From Epiperipatus broadwayi (taxonomy: Eukaryota > Onychophora > Udeonychophora > Euonychophora > Peripatidae), in contig JAQFVV010000151.1 in NCBI GenBank assembly GCA_028023455.1, forward strand, positions 2,971,097-3,035,096: a stretch of DNA of 64,000 bases, given 5' to 3'. The translations under genes were made by a program, and so were the position numbers. The notes below the pieces were generated by a model. That model made no database searches, had not been told where the DNA came from, and saw nothing but the letters and a program-made list of their open reading frames with translations. This document shows positions 53,930 to 63,305 of the stretch, piece by piece. The stretch's first letter is position 1. Each line of letters opens with the position of its first letter.

Positions 53930-54330
53930 TATACAGGGTACCCAAAAGGTCACCACACATAGGGAAAATGGGAAATTGAAAATAAATGTAGCTTTATTTA
54001 CAAAATATTCATTACAAAATATTTTCTAAATGTTGGCCAACTTTTTTTACACCCCCAAGAGGGCTTCTCTTCCACTTATGGTGAAAACATTTCAAGATAT
54101 CTGTCATTATGCAAGTAAATGGAATTCAAACCCATTTCCCTTAAATGATTCATGTTTTTAAACTTTTCCTTGTATACCATAGCTTTAAGTGGCACACAAT
54201 TAAAAATTGAATGGGGAAAGATAGGGAAACTTGAAGGCCATTCCACAAAGTTGTGGTGATCATTCATCCAATGTATGGCAACTTTTGGGAGACTGTATAT
54301 TTGAAACATTATCAAAGCATATATATTTAC
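53930..54330 (-). pseudogene. mariner-like transposase, 3' remnant with terminal inverted repeat
   Basis: The minus-strand reading (54076-54315) contains PKVAIHWMNDHHNFVEWPSS, then FPIFPHSIFNCVPLKAMVYK, EKFKNMNHLREMGLNSI. It corresponds to the end of mariner-family transposases (WIGRGGPxxWPPRSPDLTPLDFFLWGYLK, then VYxxxPxxLxxLxxRI). The SPDLTP-DFFLW core has become FPIFPHSIFNCV, so the last catalytic Asp is lost. At the left, ACAGGGTACCCAAAAGGTCA at about 53935 matches the CAGGGTGTCCCAAAAG-type terminal repeat. The 5' half and other terminal repeat are not present. Confidence 0.75.
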
Positions 54331-54499
54331 TTATAAATCAGTGGGATTTGATGATATATAAAATAACTTTTAAAAAAATCACCATTTTCTTGAATTTGTT
54401 GTAGAATATACTTCGTTGTAAAGATATATTTCAATGATTTTAAAACCATCTTCAATCTACGCAAAGAATATGAGAACAATACATGTCATGATTGGCTAC

Positions 54500-54745
54500 T
54501 TTAAATTACTAAACATCACATGATCACCATCTCTTATATTAGCACATAACCGTTATTAAACAGGCAAAACTCTCCATACAGAAGTGCCATCCCATGTCAA
54601 CCACAGTAATCAATGAATGCCAGAAGGTTTGTGCATAATATCCCTATCTAGTGCCTACTTATCCATCCCCAGACTAGTTTCTAGCTTGTGGCCTTCGTCA
54701 GTGAGGAGCTTTGTATCTGAGAGCACTACACTTAACAGTTCCTTA
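54500..54745 (+). mobile_element. FB1 element, one-armed copy in the H6PD intron
   Basis: AAACATCACATGATCACCAT, CTCTTATATTAGCACATAAC, AACAGGCAAAACTCTCCATA, CAGAAGTGCCATCCCATGTC, AACCACAGTAATCAATGAAT continue to GGCCTTCGTCAGTGAGGAGC, TTTGTATCTGAGAGCACTAC. It stops before the second arm. Its CATCCCATGTC variant is closest to the 0.7 kb copy. Confidence 0.8.
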
Positions 54746-56345
54746 TGGCGATTTAGTAAATAGTTGCCATCAAGCAAAAAGATCCTGGTATTCCACATAG
54801 AAACAGAAATTGTATTGCCCCAGATCAGCACAAAGAAGGTTCATTGTGTTCCTGTAGTCACATCAATGAGCAGTAAATTCTCCAACTGTACTAGCTGTCA
54901 CTAATCCTGACGATACAGCCTGCTTTACCTTCTAAAGTGTTATCACCAGTTTTTGAACCTGCCTGCTTCTCTCATGAGGTGACCAACTAAAAATAAGGAC
55001 TTAACTGACCAAATCTCTGTAATAGTGAAACTGGAATAAAATTGTAATTCTTGTCCAAAAAAGTGAACTTCAAAGCAAGAAGAAAGAAGAATTATTAATG
55101 GAACACTTCATCGGAAAAATATATTGGAAAGATTTTGAGTTGTTTAGTATGCACACCACGAGTTTAAATTAGCTTAAGTAATTAAACAAATTGATATACA
55201 AATCTGTGAACTTCTATCTGAATTCAAATTCTAAAATTCTTCCCGAAAATATTTATACTTATTTATTTAATCCGTTTAATAATTTTTTATTACTAATTTT
55301 AATTTGAAAGTGTTTTTTTTTTAAACTGTATAACATTTTGTGTTTTGTTAATGTTTGAAATGTAAAATTTTGTTTTTCTTTCCCATGTAATATGAATTAG
55401 CACTTAGTAGGATTAGAAGCTTATGATTTAATTTTAAGAGAGCAGAGAGAAGAAAATTTGAGATAGGCTTGTTTGTTTATTTACGCTTAAAATCATACGT
55501 CAATGTAGACCATCTCTTTTGTCGAATATAAAGACTTTCACATATATTTCAGTCTGTAGAAACAAGGGATATAATAAATATATCTTGATCTTATAATTAT
55601 TATTTTAAAAGTGGTATGAAAATTAAAATGATTGTTTGATGCCCATTTTGTATCATGTTCAAACCCTACCATATTATTTGTTTCATTATTAAACTATTCA
55701 GATAACTTTATTCTTAATTTACAGTATACGAGTTATACAACATTATTCAATGTGTCTGACAATTGGGTATTGCATATGGTAATTAGTTACCATCGTATAT
55801 GAACCTAGCATTATGAGAAATAACAGTTTGAATTAAGCAATTGATTACGTGTGGTCACAGCTCTAAAATCTCGAATATAGATGGTATTAAAGAGATCAAC
55901 ATTCTATTACCCCAAGATTGATAGGTACAGATGTTATATTAATTTAACTTTTCCAAGATACATAATTGGAGGAAGATGTATTTGTCAGTTAGGGATATAA
56001 AAATATAGTTAAGGTCACCTGACAAGCATATAAATCATGAGTGTTTGTCCAGTCCATATTATTTACCTGCTTCAGCAGAGTAGCTTACCGAAATGCTTGG
56101 GAGGAAGTCAGGTCTATACATCTCTGATTTTAATTCCTATATCAGTTTGGTTAAAGAAGAATTTATTTATGCATTTATTTGCTTCTCTATTAAGTCATCT
56201 TTCTATGTTCCATTACATTTGGCGGCTCAAGTGAAGCATGATTACATCACATCTCCATAAACCATTACGATATATATATATCACTATGTAGCAGAGATAA
56301 CGATATCAGTTATCTATTCACCACATATTAAAAAATAGAAATAAT
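54746..56345. other. Intron stretch without recognised genes
   Basis: No supported features. The minus strand at 54.75-55.0 kb has a faint resemblance to a retroviral-type protease region (see rejected items). Confidence 0.4.
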
Positions 56346-56349
56346 CTAA

Positions 56350-56475
56350 TGTTTATGGCTTGGGAATTCGTTAGAAGTTTGAGCAATGGAAATAGCAGAG
56401 TAGAGACACAATCCTTGGATCTTCAGCGCCAGAATTTGCCCCTCTACCACTGTTTCAAATCATGCAGGGAAGTAC
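56350..56475 (+). repeat. SINE-D copy, most complete
   Basis: TATGGCTTGGGAATTCGTTA, GAAGTTTGAGCAATGGAAAT, AATCCTTGGATCTTCAGCGC, CAGAATTTGCCCCTCTACCA, CTGTTTCAAATCATGCAG. The reverse strand of the right half, AGTGGTAGAGGGGCAAATTC, resembles a tRNA A box and D-arm. GATCTTCAGCGCC in reverse gives only a weak second element. It is probably a minus-strand tRNA-derived SINE. Confidence 0.6.
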
Positions 56476-56819
56476 ATGTTAATAATTTGAACAACTGAGA
56501 TTGACCTTAAATATCACCTGTTCAAAATTTAAAAAATATTTGATGCTCATAAAGCTTCTTCATTCAAACTTGTTGGCTTCTCATTGTGAATGAATATCTG
56601 ATAACAAGAAAACAATTTTCTATTAGATATGAATAAAAAAAGATGCTTATAACTATATTGTGGATAACATAAAGCATTTGCCTTATAGCATTCTAAGAAA
56701 TTCTATCAACCAGAAAAGATCTAAACATATCACTTAGCATTGGCCTAAAAGTGAAAATAACAATTTAAATCCTGAATAGGCAAACAACATAAAACTTCAT
56801 TTACATCTATAATTAATAA

Positions 56820-57485
56820 TAATAAGTCAATTAATTCTCCAGCTTACCCAATATACGATAAAACAGGAACAGCTTTCTACTTTAATGCCATTTAGTGTAG
56901 GCTTAAAAAATTTATTGTATTTTAAAACCTCATGTTTGATTTCTAGCTTTTGCCTTTATCAATCAGGCTTGGCATTTAAAACTGGAAATAATACAGTTGT
57001 ACATCTAGCAAGCACCTTTAACTCCACTTTTATTATACAAACTAGTAACTTGAAATTTCAACTCGGCTTAAGGTTTTAAAACAAAGTCAACCTGCTTAAA
57101 CGGTTACACAGATCTCACTCCAGTTCAGCATCTATATATTTTAGTATCCTTGGTTCTTTACTTATTGTGGACACAATTTCCTCCCTCTAGCTAAAAATGT
57201 TAGCAAGAACATTGAATCATTTAATTTCTCAGCTCACACAATATATGATAAAACAAAATGTCTTCTAGTGCAATCCGGAGTAGTCAGTGATTACTAAATG
57301 TCTTATTAAATTTTAAATTCATATCATCAGATCTGTTTAAGCAGGTCTGTGTTCGAAGATTTCAGGCCGATTTGAATTTCAGTTTGTTTAGCATGGTAAA
57401 AATAAATATGGCTTCTAGATGCTAAACTGCATTACGTCCAGCTTAGAACCCAAACCTCCAAAATAAAGGCAAAAGCCAGAAGAAA
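56820..57485. repeat. Old foldback related to FB1
   Basis: CAATATACGATAAAACAGGA, TTCTAGCTTTTGCCTTTATC, AATCAGGCTTGGCATTT, CTCACTCCAGTTCAGCATCT, TTTAGTATCCTTGGTTCTTT follow the FB1 middle order at low identity. From 57230 an ACACAATATATGATAAAACA block and an AAAGGCAAAAGCCAGAAG end give a partial inverted partner. Readings inside are not genes. Confidence 0.5.
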
Positions 57486-58103
57486 TTGATCTAAAAGTGA
57501 AGATTTAAAAAGTAAGAAGGTAAGTATTGATTACTTGAACTTCCAGCAAATAGCACTAGAGAGCACCTCTAACTATATCTATAACTACCATATTTATGCA
57601 AAATTTCCAATATTTTACAAAATAATGTCTTAATCACTTCACAGATATGTCAGAAATGTTCTGATTAAAGACAGAACTGAGGAAGCAAGATAAAAATTCC
57701 CTAAAAAGCTTAAAATATACCACAAGAAATCCAAATTCTCATTGATGCTAACAAATATTGTTACTGTTTAAATTATTTATGATTTAAAAAAAAAAAATAT
57801 CTTAATATATTTAATGTTTTCTTCGAGTGTGAAATGGTTTCCATATTGTCTTTGAATTATTTAAGATTTGTGTCTATGTTTACCTGCTTCAAAATATAGA
57901 GATGTACTTTTATTTGCATTGATGACGTAACAAAAAATTTACTCGTCGCTATCACTGACTGAGGATAATCAAATTCTGTAAGCACTACATAAGTTTTTAT
58001 ACGATTTAATAAATTATTAGGATTTACTTTAACTTATCATAAAAAACATTAAAATTTAATAATTGATTTTCATTTAGAACTTATAAAATAATTTGATAAT
58101 TAC

Positions 58104-58195
58104 CCAGAACACTATCAGTTTCCTTCATAACAATTTCTACCTTTTCAATATGATGCCTGTTCCATAGTTTCTCATAAATATCCTGATTATAAAAT
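58104..58195 (-). CDS. H6PD: H6PD-like gene, penultimate coding exon
   Basis: This 92-base exon encodes (minus strand) FYNQDIYEKLWNRHHIEK and VEIVMKETDSVLG. It matches the conserved glucose-6-phosphate dehydrogenase segment R-F-x-N-x2-F-x3-WN-R-x2-I-x2-V-x-I-x2-KE. WNRHHIEKVEIVMKET is especially close to the H6PD form. A TTTTTAG acceptor at 58197-58196 precedes it, and a GTAATTAT donor follows from 58103. Phase works: one leftover base (G) joins GT of the last exon to make glycine, giving LGRIHFFDNYGIIRD. Upstream exons with the Rossmann nucleotide-binding fold and catalytic His are not found to the right edge, so the gene continues beyond this window. Confidence 0.93.
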
Positions 58196-58386
58196 CTAAA
58201 AAGAAGTTATAAATATCAGATTATTAAAAATATATATTGTACAATTCTTTTTGTAATTATTGATATTTTAATTAATTTATTTCTATTTTAAATTTTGTAG
58301 ATAAAGGCAATTAGGTGTTAGGGTATTTGATCAATGGTAATAGTTTGACATTTTGCTACTCCTATAGTATAACTTATTTTAAACCG

Positions 58387-58675
58387 TTTTTTATAACAAT
58401 TCTTTATTTTTAGTACATTGCTTATATATTATCCATCTAACAACAGTTTCAATTGCCCCTGCAATCTTCTTCAGAACTTTTTAATCTCCTTTACTTCCCA
58501 CCTTCCACTTTGTTTTACAGTTAAACTGTTTTAAAATGGTTTAACTGTAAAACAAAATGGAAGGTGGGAAGTAAAGAAGATTAAAAAGTTCTGAAGAAGA
58601 TTGCAGGGGCAATAAAAACTGTTGTTGGATGCGTGATATGTAAGCATTGTACTAAACATAAGCAATTGTTATAAA
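58387..58675. mobile_element. FB3 foldback, nearly perfect hairpin copy
   Basis: Left arm TTTATAACAATT, AATTGCCCCTGCAATCTTCT, TCAGAACTTTTTAATCTC, CTTCCCACCTTCCA, TTTTGTTTTACAGTTAAAC. The right arm is the inverse, to AGTTCTGAAGAAGATTGCAG, GGGCAATAAAAACTGTTGTT, ending AATTGTTATAAAAAAC. Arms are about 135-140 bp with only a few bases between them. It lies in the next upstream intron of the H6PD-like gene. Arm identity is high near the centre. Confidence 0.9.
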
Positions 58676-59114
58676 AAACAGATTAATTAAGGCAATGCAA
58701 AAAAAGAAAAGTTAAGATTAAATAACTTATTTTAGTATATCGAATTACTCGATTACTCAATGTAAAACAAACATTTAAAATATTAATATCATTAATTCAT
58801 ATTCTTTAAAATAGAAAGTTATTAAAAAAACTTGGGATAATTTGCATTTTTAGTTTTTTTCCAGTGCTAATTCATTGTAATATTTAAATTCTTAATTTTT
58901 AAAAAGACCATATCATGATTATTTCATGCTTTAAAATCTAATTGGTCTTAAGTTTGATATTTTTATGGAAACGCCTTTGCACGTTACAATGAAATACTAT
59001 TTGCAAGCTCACTAATAGATGAAAAGGGGTGTTGCCCAGTCATAAAACAATTCTCACAAAAGATTTTATTGGCTGGTTATTTTTAAATTGGTGAAATATT
59101 AACGGCAAATTGAT

Positions 59115-59530
59115 TCACTAAACATACCATAATCGCCATTCTTTATGCTTACACAAGCTATTTATACAGCAACTAAACTCTCCATACAGTAGCGCCACTC
59201 AGTGCAAGCCAGAGTAATCAATGGATGCAAAAAAGTTTAAGCATAAAATCACCATCAAGTGCCTCCTCATCCAATATCACCAGACTAGTTTCTATCTCAT
59301 GGCTTTCATCAGTGAGGAACCTTGGTTCCTAAGATCTAGGTGCAATGCTCTCAGATCCAAGGCTCCTCACTAATAAAAATCATAAGATAGAAACTAGTCT
59401 GGTGATATTGGATGAGTAGGCCCTAGACTGGGATTTTATGCACAAACCTTCTTGCATCCATTAATTACTCTGGCTTGCACTGAGTGGCACTACTGTAAGG
59501 GGAGTTTAGCCTCTGTGTAACAAATTGATT
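59115..59530. mobile_element. FB1 foldback, long-arm copy
   Basis: Left arm ACTAAACTCTCCATACAGTA, GCGCCACTCAGTGCAAGCCA, GAGTAATCAATGGATGC, then GTGCCTCCTCATCCAATATC, GACTAGTTTCTATC, AGTGAGGAACCTTGG. The right arm repeats everything inverted: CAAGGCTCCTCACTAATAAA, AGATAGAAACTAGTCTGGTG, GATGAGTAGGC, CTTGCATCCATTAATTACTC and AGTGGCACTACTGTAAGGGG. Arms are about 190 bp with a tiny loop at AAGATCTAGGTGC. Confidence 0.9.
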
Positions 59531-59569
59531 CTTTGGTTTGTTTAAACTTTATTAAGGAGTAATTAACAT

Positions 59570-60600
59570 AATATAATTAAAATTATCCCAAATTCAAAAT
59601 TAAACAAGACTAGCCAAAGAAAATAAATTCTACAACACAACCATTAGTTTCCCAGCCAAAAGCAGACTTCTCAAGTGCAAAAGATTGAAAATATATTGAC
59701 AACTATATATTACCTATTACCCACAATTCTCAATTACATCTCACCCAATCTTAATATTAAAAAACTCATTGCTTCAAAATATTAAATTATTATTAACAAA
59801 GATTCTTCAACTCTTCTTTTTATTTCATTTCTTTCAGTGTGGCCTGTATCTCTTTCATGGATATAAAAAACAAAATGAAGATATTTATTTCTAACCCTAC
59901 TTTTATTCTTTCATTTAAGCTCGAACTATTTTGACTTTACAAAAGCATAAATGAAAGAATAAAAGTACATAAAAGTAGGGTTATAATAAATATCTTAGTT
60001 TTGTTTTATGTATCCATGAAAGAAACATAGGCCACACTATTAGTTTTGATGAGATTAAGGTTACCTTCTTTGAAAGAAATGAAATAAAAAGAAATAAAGA
60101 ACCTTTATTATTAAAAATGTACGATTCTGGAGCAATTAACTTGTTTAAGAGTTCTTTTAATATTAAGGTTGAGTGGCATGTAATTGGGAATTGTGGATAA
60201 TAGTTAGTATATATTTTTTTGAACTCAAGACTTTCAACCGTCTATGCTATCTCATATCACTGATACACTTGATCACACACACGTCAAAAAGATAAATAAT
60301 TTCGACATGTGTGTGATCAAGTGTATCAGCAGTATGAGATAGCAAGGATGGTTGAGGGTCATGTGAAAGTCTGAATTCAAACTCCCTATATATTACATAT
60401 AGAAGTGCAGGTATGAAAAAAGCCTGTACTGTAGAAAAAATTAATAATTCAAAATATATTTGTCGATATGTTTTTAATCCTTTACATTTGAGAAATCTGC
60501 TTTTGGTATGGAAACCAATGGTTGTGTTATAGAATTTATTTTCTTTGGCTAGTCTTGTTTAATTTTGAATTTGGGGAATTTTAATTAATTTATTGATTAG
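59570..60600. mobile_element. Long palindrome, about 1 kb, with an insertion in its right arm
   Basis: The outer left arm AAAATTATCCCAAATTC, AAAATTAAACAAGACTAGCC, AAAGAAAATAAATTCTA pairs with the right end TAGAATTTATTTTCTTTGGC, TAGTCTTGTTTAATTTTGAA, TTTGGGGAATTTT. Inner blocks such as TTTCATTTCTTTCAGTGTGG and AACCCTACTTTTATTCTTTC also have inverse partners near 59.95-60.1 kb. Symmetry continues on both sides of about 60215-60450, which holds a SINE-B inverted dimer with no counterpart in the left arm. The left arm gives the pre-insertion state. No reading frame. Confidence 0.88.
60215..60450. mobile_element. SINE-B inverted dimer inserted into the palindrome arm
   Basis: The left half reads minus (GAACTCAAGACTTTCAACCG, TCTATGCTATCTCATATCAC, TGATACACTTGATCACACAC) and the right half plus (ATGTGTGTGATCAAGTGTAT, CAGCAGTATGAGATAGCAAG, GTTGAGGGTCATGTGAAAGT), joined near AAAAAGATAAATAATTTCGA. 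The plus half has the full SINE-B tail: TTACATATAGAAGTGCAGGT, ATGAAAAAAGCCTGTACTGT, AGAAAAAA. Flanking ATATAT on both sides may be the target duplication, but the local AT richness makes it weak. Confidence 0.85.
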
Positions 60601-60989
60601 TTTAGCTTTAGGTTTTTAATATTAAAGTAATACGTATAATAAATGCAGCATTTTTTCCAATATTATATGTAATTTCCATTTTAACTAATGAATCAAATGT
60701 GCTAATTATTTCAGCATTCTCTTATGCCATATATAAAAGAAGTCGTGTTTACATCTGAATTATAATGAGTTTCACCGTTGGTTGCAAATTTACTAGAATT
60801 GTTAATCTCTCTCTCTATATATATATGGGATTGCTAATTCAAAGTCATTTACCGCTGATTGAGAAATATAATAAGTAAAGGAGTCCTGAAATGTGTATTA
60901 ACAGCATTTGACTCATTAGTCAGGTTTATAAATTACACACATATATATAATATTTAAATACATGTATATTGTCTATATTAAACTTAATG

Positions 60990-61385
60990 TAATTATAAGG
61001 GATTTGAACTCGAACTTTCAAGCTCCCTACATCTATCCAATTTATCTTATACAACCGATACAAATGACCACACACAGGCGAGAAAGATAAATGATCTCCA
61101 ACATACTTATTTCGTGCTTGGTTGGCTGAAGAGTTGGAAAGTAAAGAACAAAGCTCGTCCATTAAAGTTTAAAGATTTGTTATCTTAATATAAACTGAGC
61201 ACTATATGTAGGAGATGGTGATTTGGACCAACTGATGAGTGCTGATTCAGCACAAAAAACAGATATTGGAAATCATTTATCTTTTTTGCAGGTGTGCGGT
61301 CATGTGTTTCGGTTGTATAAGATAGATTGGATGGATGTAGGGAGCTTGAAAATTCGAGTTCAAGTCCCTTCTAATATATATATAT
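60990..61385. mobile_element. SINE-B-type inverted dimer with tRNA-like ends
   Basis: Left arm AGGGATTTGAACTCGAACTT, TCAAGCTCCCTACATCTATC, CAATTTATCTTATACAACCG, AAAGATAAATGATCTCCAAC. Right arm ATATTGGAAATCATTTATCT, TCGGTTGTATAAGATAGATT, GGATGGATGTAGGGAGCTTG, AAAATTCGAGTTCAAGTCCC. The B-box-like GTTCAAGTCCC lies at each outer end. The centre contains GTTGGCTGAAGAGTTGGAAA, TCCATTAAAGTTTAAAG and TTATCTTAATATAAACTGAG, as in the 470 bp array at 37.3 kb. Confidence 0.85.
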
Positions 61386-61959
61386 TTAATGTTTTCATGG
61401 CTATATGATGTAAATAGTTTTAAATTGCATGTCATTTTTGATGACTTCCAAAAGTTTTTCAATGAAATAATAAAAAATAACACGTGGTTTAATCCAAAAC
61501 CTACTTTATATATATATAATTCATGGTACACAAAAAAATGTAAGTGCAGATTGTCGGTGAGAGTCTGCTCCAAGATTAAAATGATAGATGCATTAAAAAA
61601 ATAGATCTTATTCTAATCATATTGAGAAGAAAATTGGTGTTCGTTGTAAAAAAGTAATATATCTCATAAAGTTCAACAGCTATTAAACTCTAAAACTGCT
61701 AATTTGAATCTCTAGTATTGTCATATTCTTGAAGCATAGAATTCTCTTAAGGGGTATGGTATGGATAAAAGTAAGTTTATTCTTGGCTTTATTAAAAACA
61801 AGAATCGTGAGTAGTTTACGAACAATATTATTAGTAATTTGCTTAGAAAGAAAACATGGCACTTTCTGTTTAACAGAATAATAAGTCAAATGTCGGACTT
61901 CATTATAAATAGAGATCTGAAGACAAAAGTTTAATGACTGACAAGAAAGCTTAAAAATG

Positions 61960-62735
61960 ATTGGAATAAAACTTCACAGAAGGTACCTTCACTGATCGTT
62001 ATCATTCCAGATCTTTATTTTAACGCATTGAAAGAAACATATACATCTGAGGAAAGATATTATAAACTTATTAAAATGTGGCAATGGTAGTCTCATATGT
62101 AATAAAGACGATTTGAGCAGGTGAAAGGAGATTTGGATCATCCTTTGAATAAATATATAAGAATTAAGATGATGATTTTTAAAGACATTGCCATTTTATC
62201 TACTTATTTAGATTTGGATAAACATATCCAGTTTAGACAAGTCAAAACAGCCTCTTTGTAATTTTAAAAATGGAAAGGCTGTAGGCTCTGATGAAATATC
62301 TGGAAGAGTTTTAAATATGGCAGCAATATGTTAAGTTCAAGTTGTGACCCTTGAAGATACTTCCAGTATTCAAATTTTTAAAAATAAATGGAATAGATAA
62401 GATTGCAGTAATTATTGTAGGTCATCACTGTCATCCATTAAAGCAAAGAAACTTTCAAGGATTTCGTTTAATAGATTGCTTCCTGTCATAGATGAATAAT
62501 TACCAGAGACTCAACGTGGTTTTAGAGAATCAAAAAGGAATATAAATACCTGTAGGTTTTTTTTCTTTCTAGGCAAATGCAAGAAAAGTGTTGGGAACAA
62601 AAAAGTGATTTATATATTGCTTTTATTAATTTGATTAAAGTATTGATTCAGTTAATTGACAGGTTTACAGCATTGTTTGAATATATTAGTTGGTTGTCTA
62701 TCATTATTTATTTATATTATATAGCTTCTATATGA
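61960..62735 (+). pseudogene. LINE reverse transcriptase remnant
   Basis: Readings across frames give KNGKAVGSDEISGRVLN, then SLSSIKAKKLSRISFNRLLP, ETQRGFRESKRN, and a damaged motif A region with AFINLIKVFDSVN-like text and GLQHCLNILVGCLSL. The order matches the finger and palm of LINE polymerases (KNGKAPGxDGI, then SLLSIxGKILARIxLNRL, then QCGFRxxRST, then FIDLxKAFDxVN). Many stops. It is the same family as the 2.4 kb fragment. It is followed directly by an FB1 copy that may have been inserted into it. Confidence 0.7.
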
Positions 62736-62744
62736 TAAATTGAG

Positions 62745-63305
62745 AGCCAATAAACATCACATGATCACCATTTCTTATGCTTGATCTTAACTGTTATTCA
62801 AACAGGTAAAACTCTCTATACATATTGCCACTCAGTGCAAGCCAGAGTAATCAATGGATGCCAGAAGGCTTGTACATAAAATCCCCATCTAGTGCCTACT
62901 CATCCAATATTCCCAGAATAGTTTCTGGCTTGTGACTATAGTTATTAAAGAACCAAAGACACCAAAATTATAGGTACTGAACTGAGTTCAGACCTATATG
63001 ACTATATAAGCTAATGAGCTTGGATTGAAAATATTGTTGTTTTCAATTTAAGACTCATAGTTTTATAGTTAAGTAGAGATAAAATGTGGCTGCTGGAGGG
63101 TTGCATTAGATCCTAAGATCTAGGTGCAGTGCTCTCAGATCCAAGGCTCCTCACTGATGAAGGCCACAAGCCAGAAACTAGTCTGGGGATATTAGATGAG
63201 TAGGCACGGGATGAGGATTTTATGCACAAGCCTTCTGGCATCCATTGATTACTCTGGTTGGCACTGAGTGGCGCTACTGTATGGAGAATTTTGCCTGTAT
63301 GAATT
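62745..63305. mobile_element. FB1 foldback, longest full-middle copy
   Basis: The flank AAACATCACATGATCACCAT, then the left arm AGGTAAAACTCTCTATACAT, GCCACTCAGTGCAAGCCAGA, GTAATCAATGGATGCCAGAA, ending CTGGCTTGTG. The middle reads in the opposite sense (CTTTAATAACTATAG, ACCTATAATTTTGGTG on the minus strand), with GTGGCTGCTGGAGGGTTGCA and GTGCAGTGCTCTCAGATCC. The right arm ends GCGCTACTGTATGGAGAATT, TTGCC. Arms are about 130 bp. Read on the minus strand it gives the most complete canonical order of the family. Confidence 0.9.

Larger units (their letters stand above)
52872..58103 (-). other. Last coding intron of the H6PD-like gene
   Basis: It is bounded by GT at 58103-58102 and AG at 52873-52872 (minus strand) and interrupts a glycine codon (G|GT). 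It contains an FB1 relative, a LINE fragment, a mariner remnant, a full FB1 copy, a SINE-D copy and an old FB1 relative. Apart from these I see no exon inside. Stretches at 55.0-56.3 kb hold nothing recognised. Confidence 0.85.

Noticed and set aside
54745-55000. Minus-strand resemblance to a retroviral-type aspartic protease (a degenerate D-T-G region)
   Set aside because: The catalytic triad is not readable and frames are broken. Only a vague spacing resemblance remains, so no call was made.
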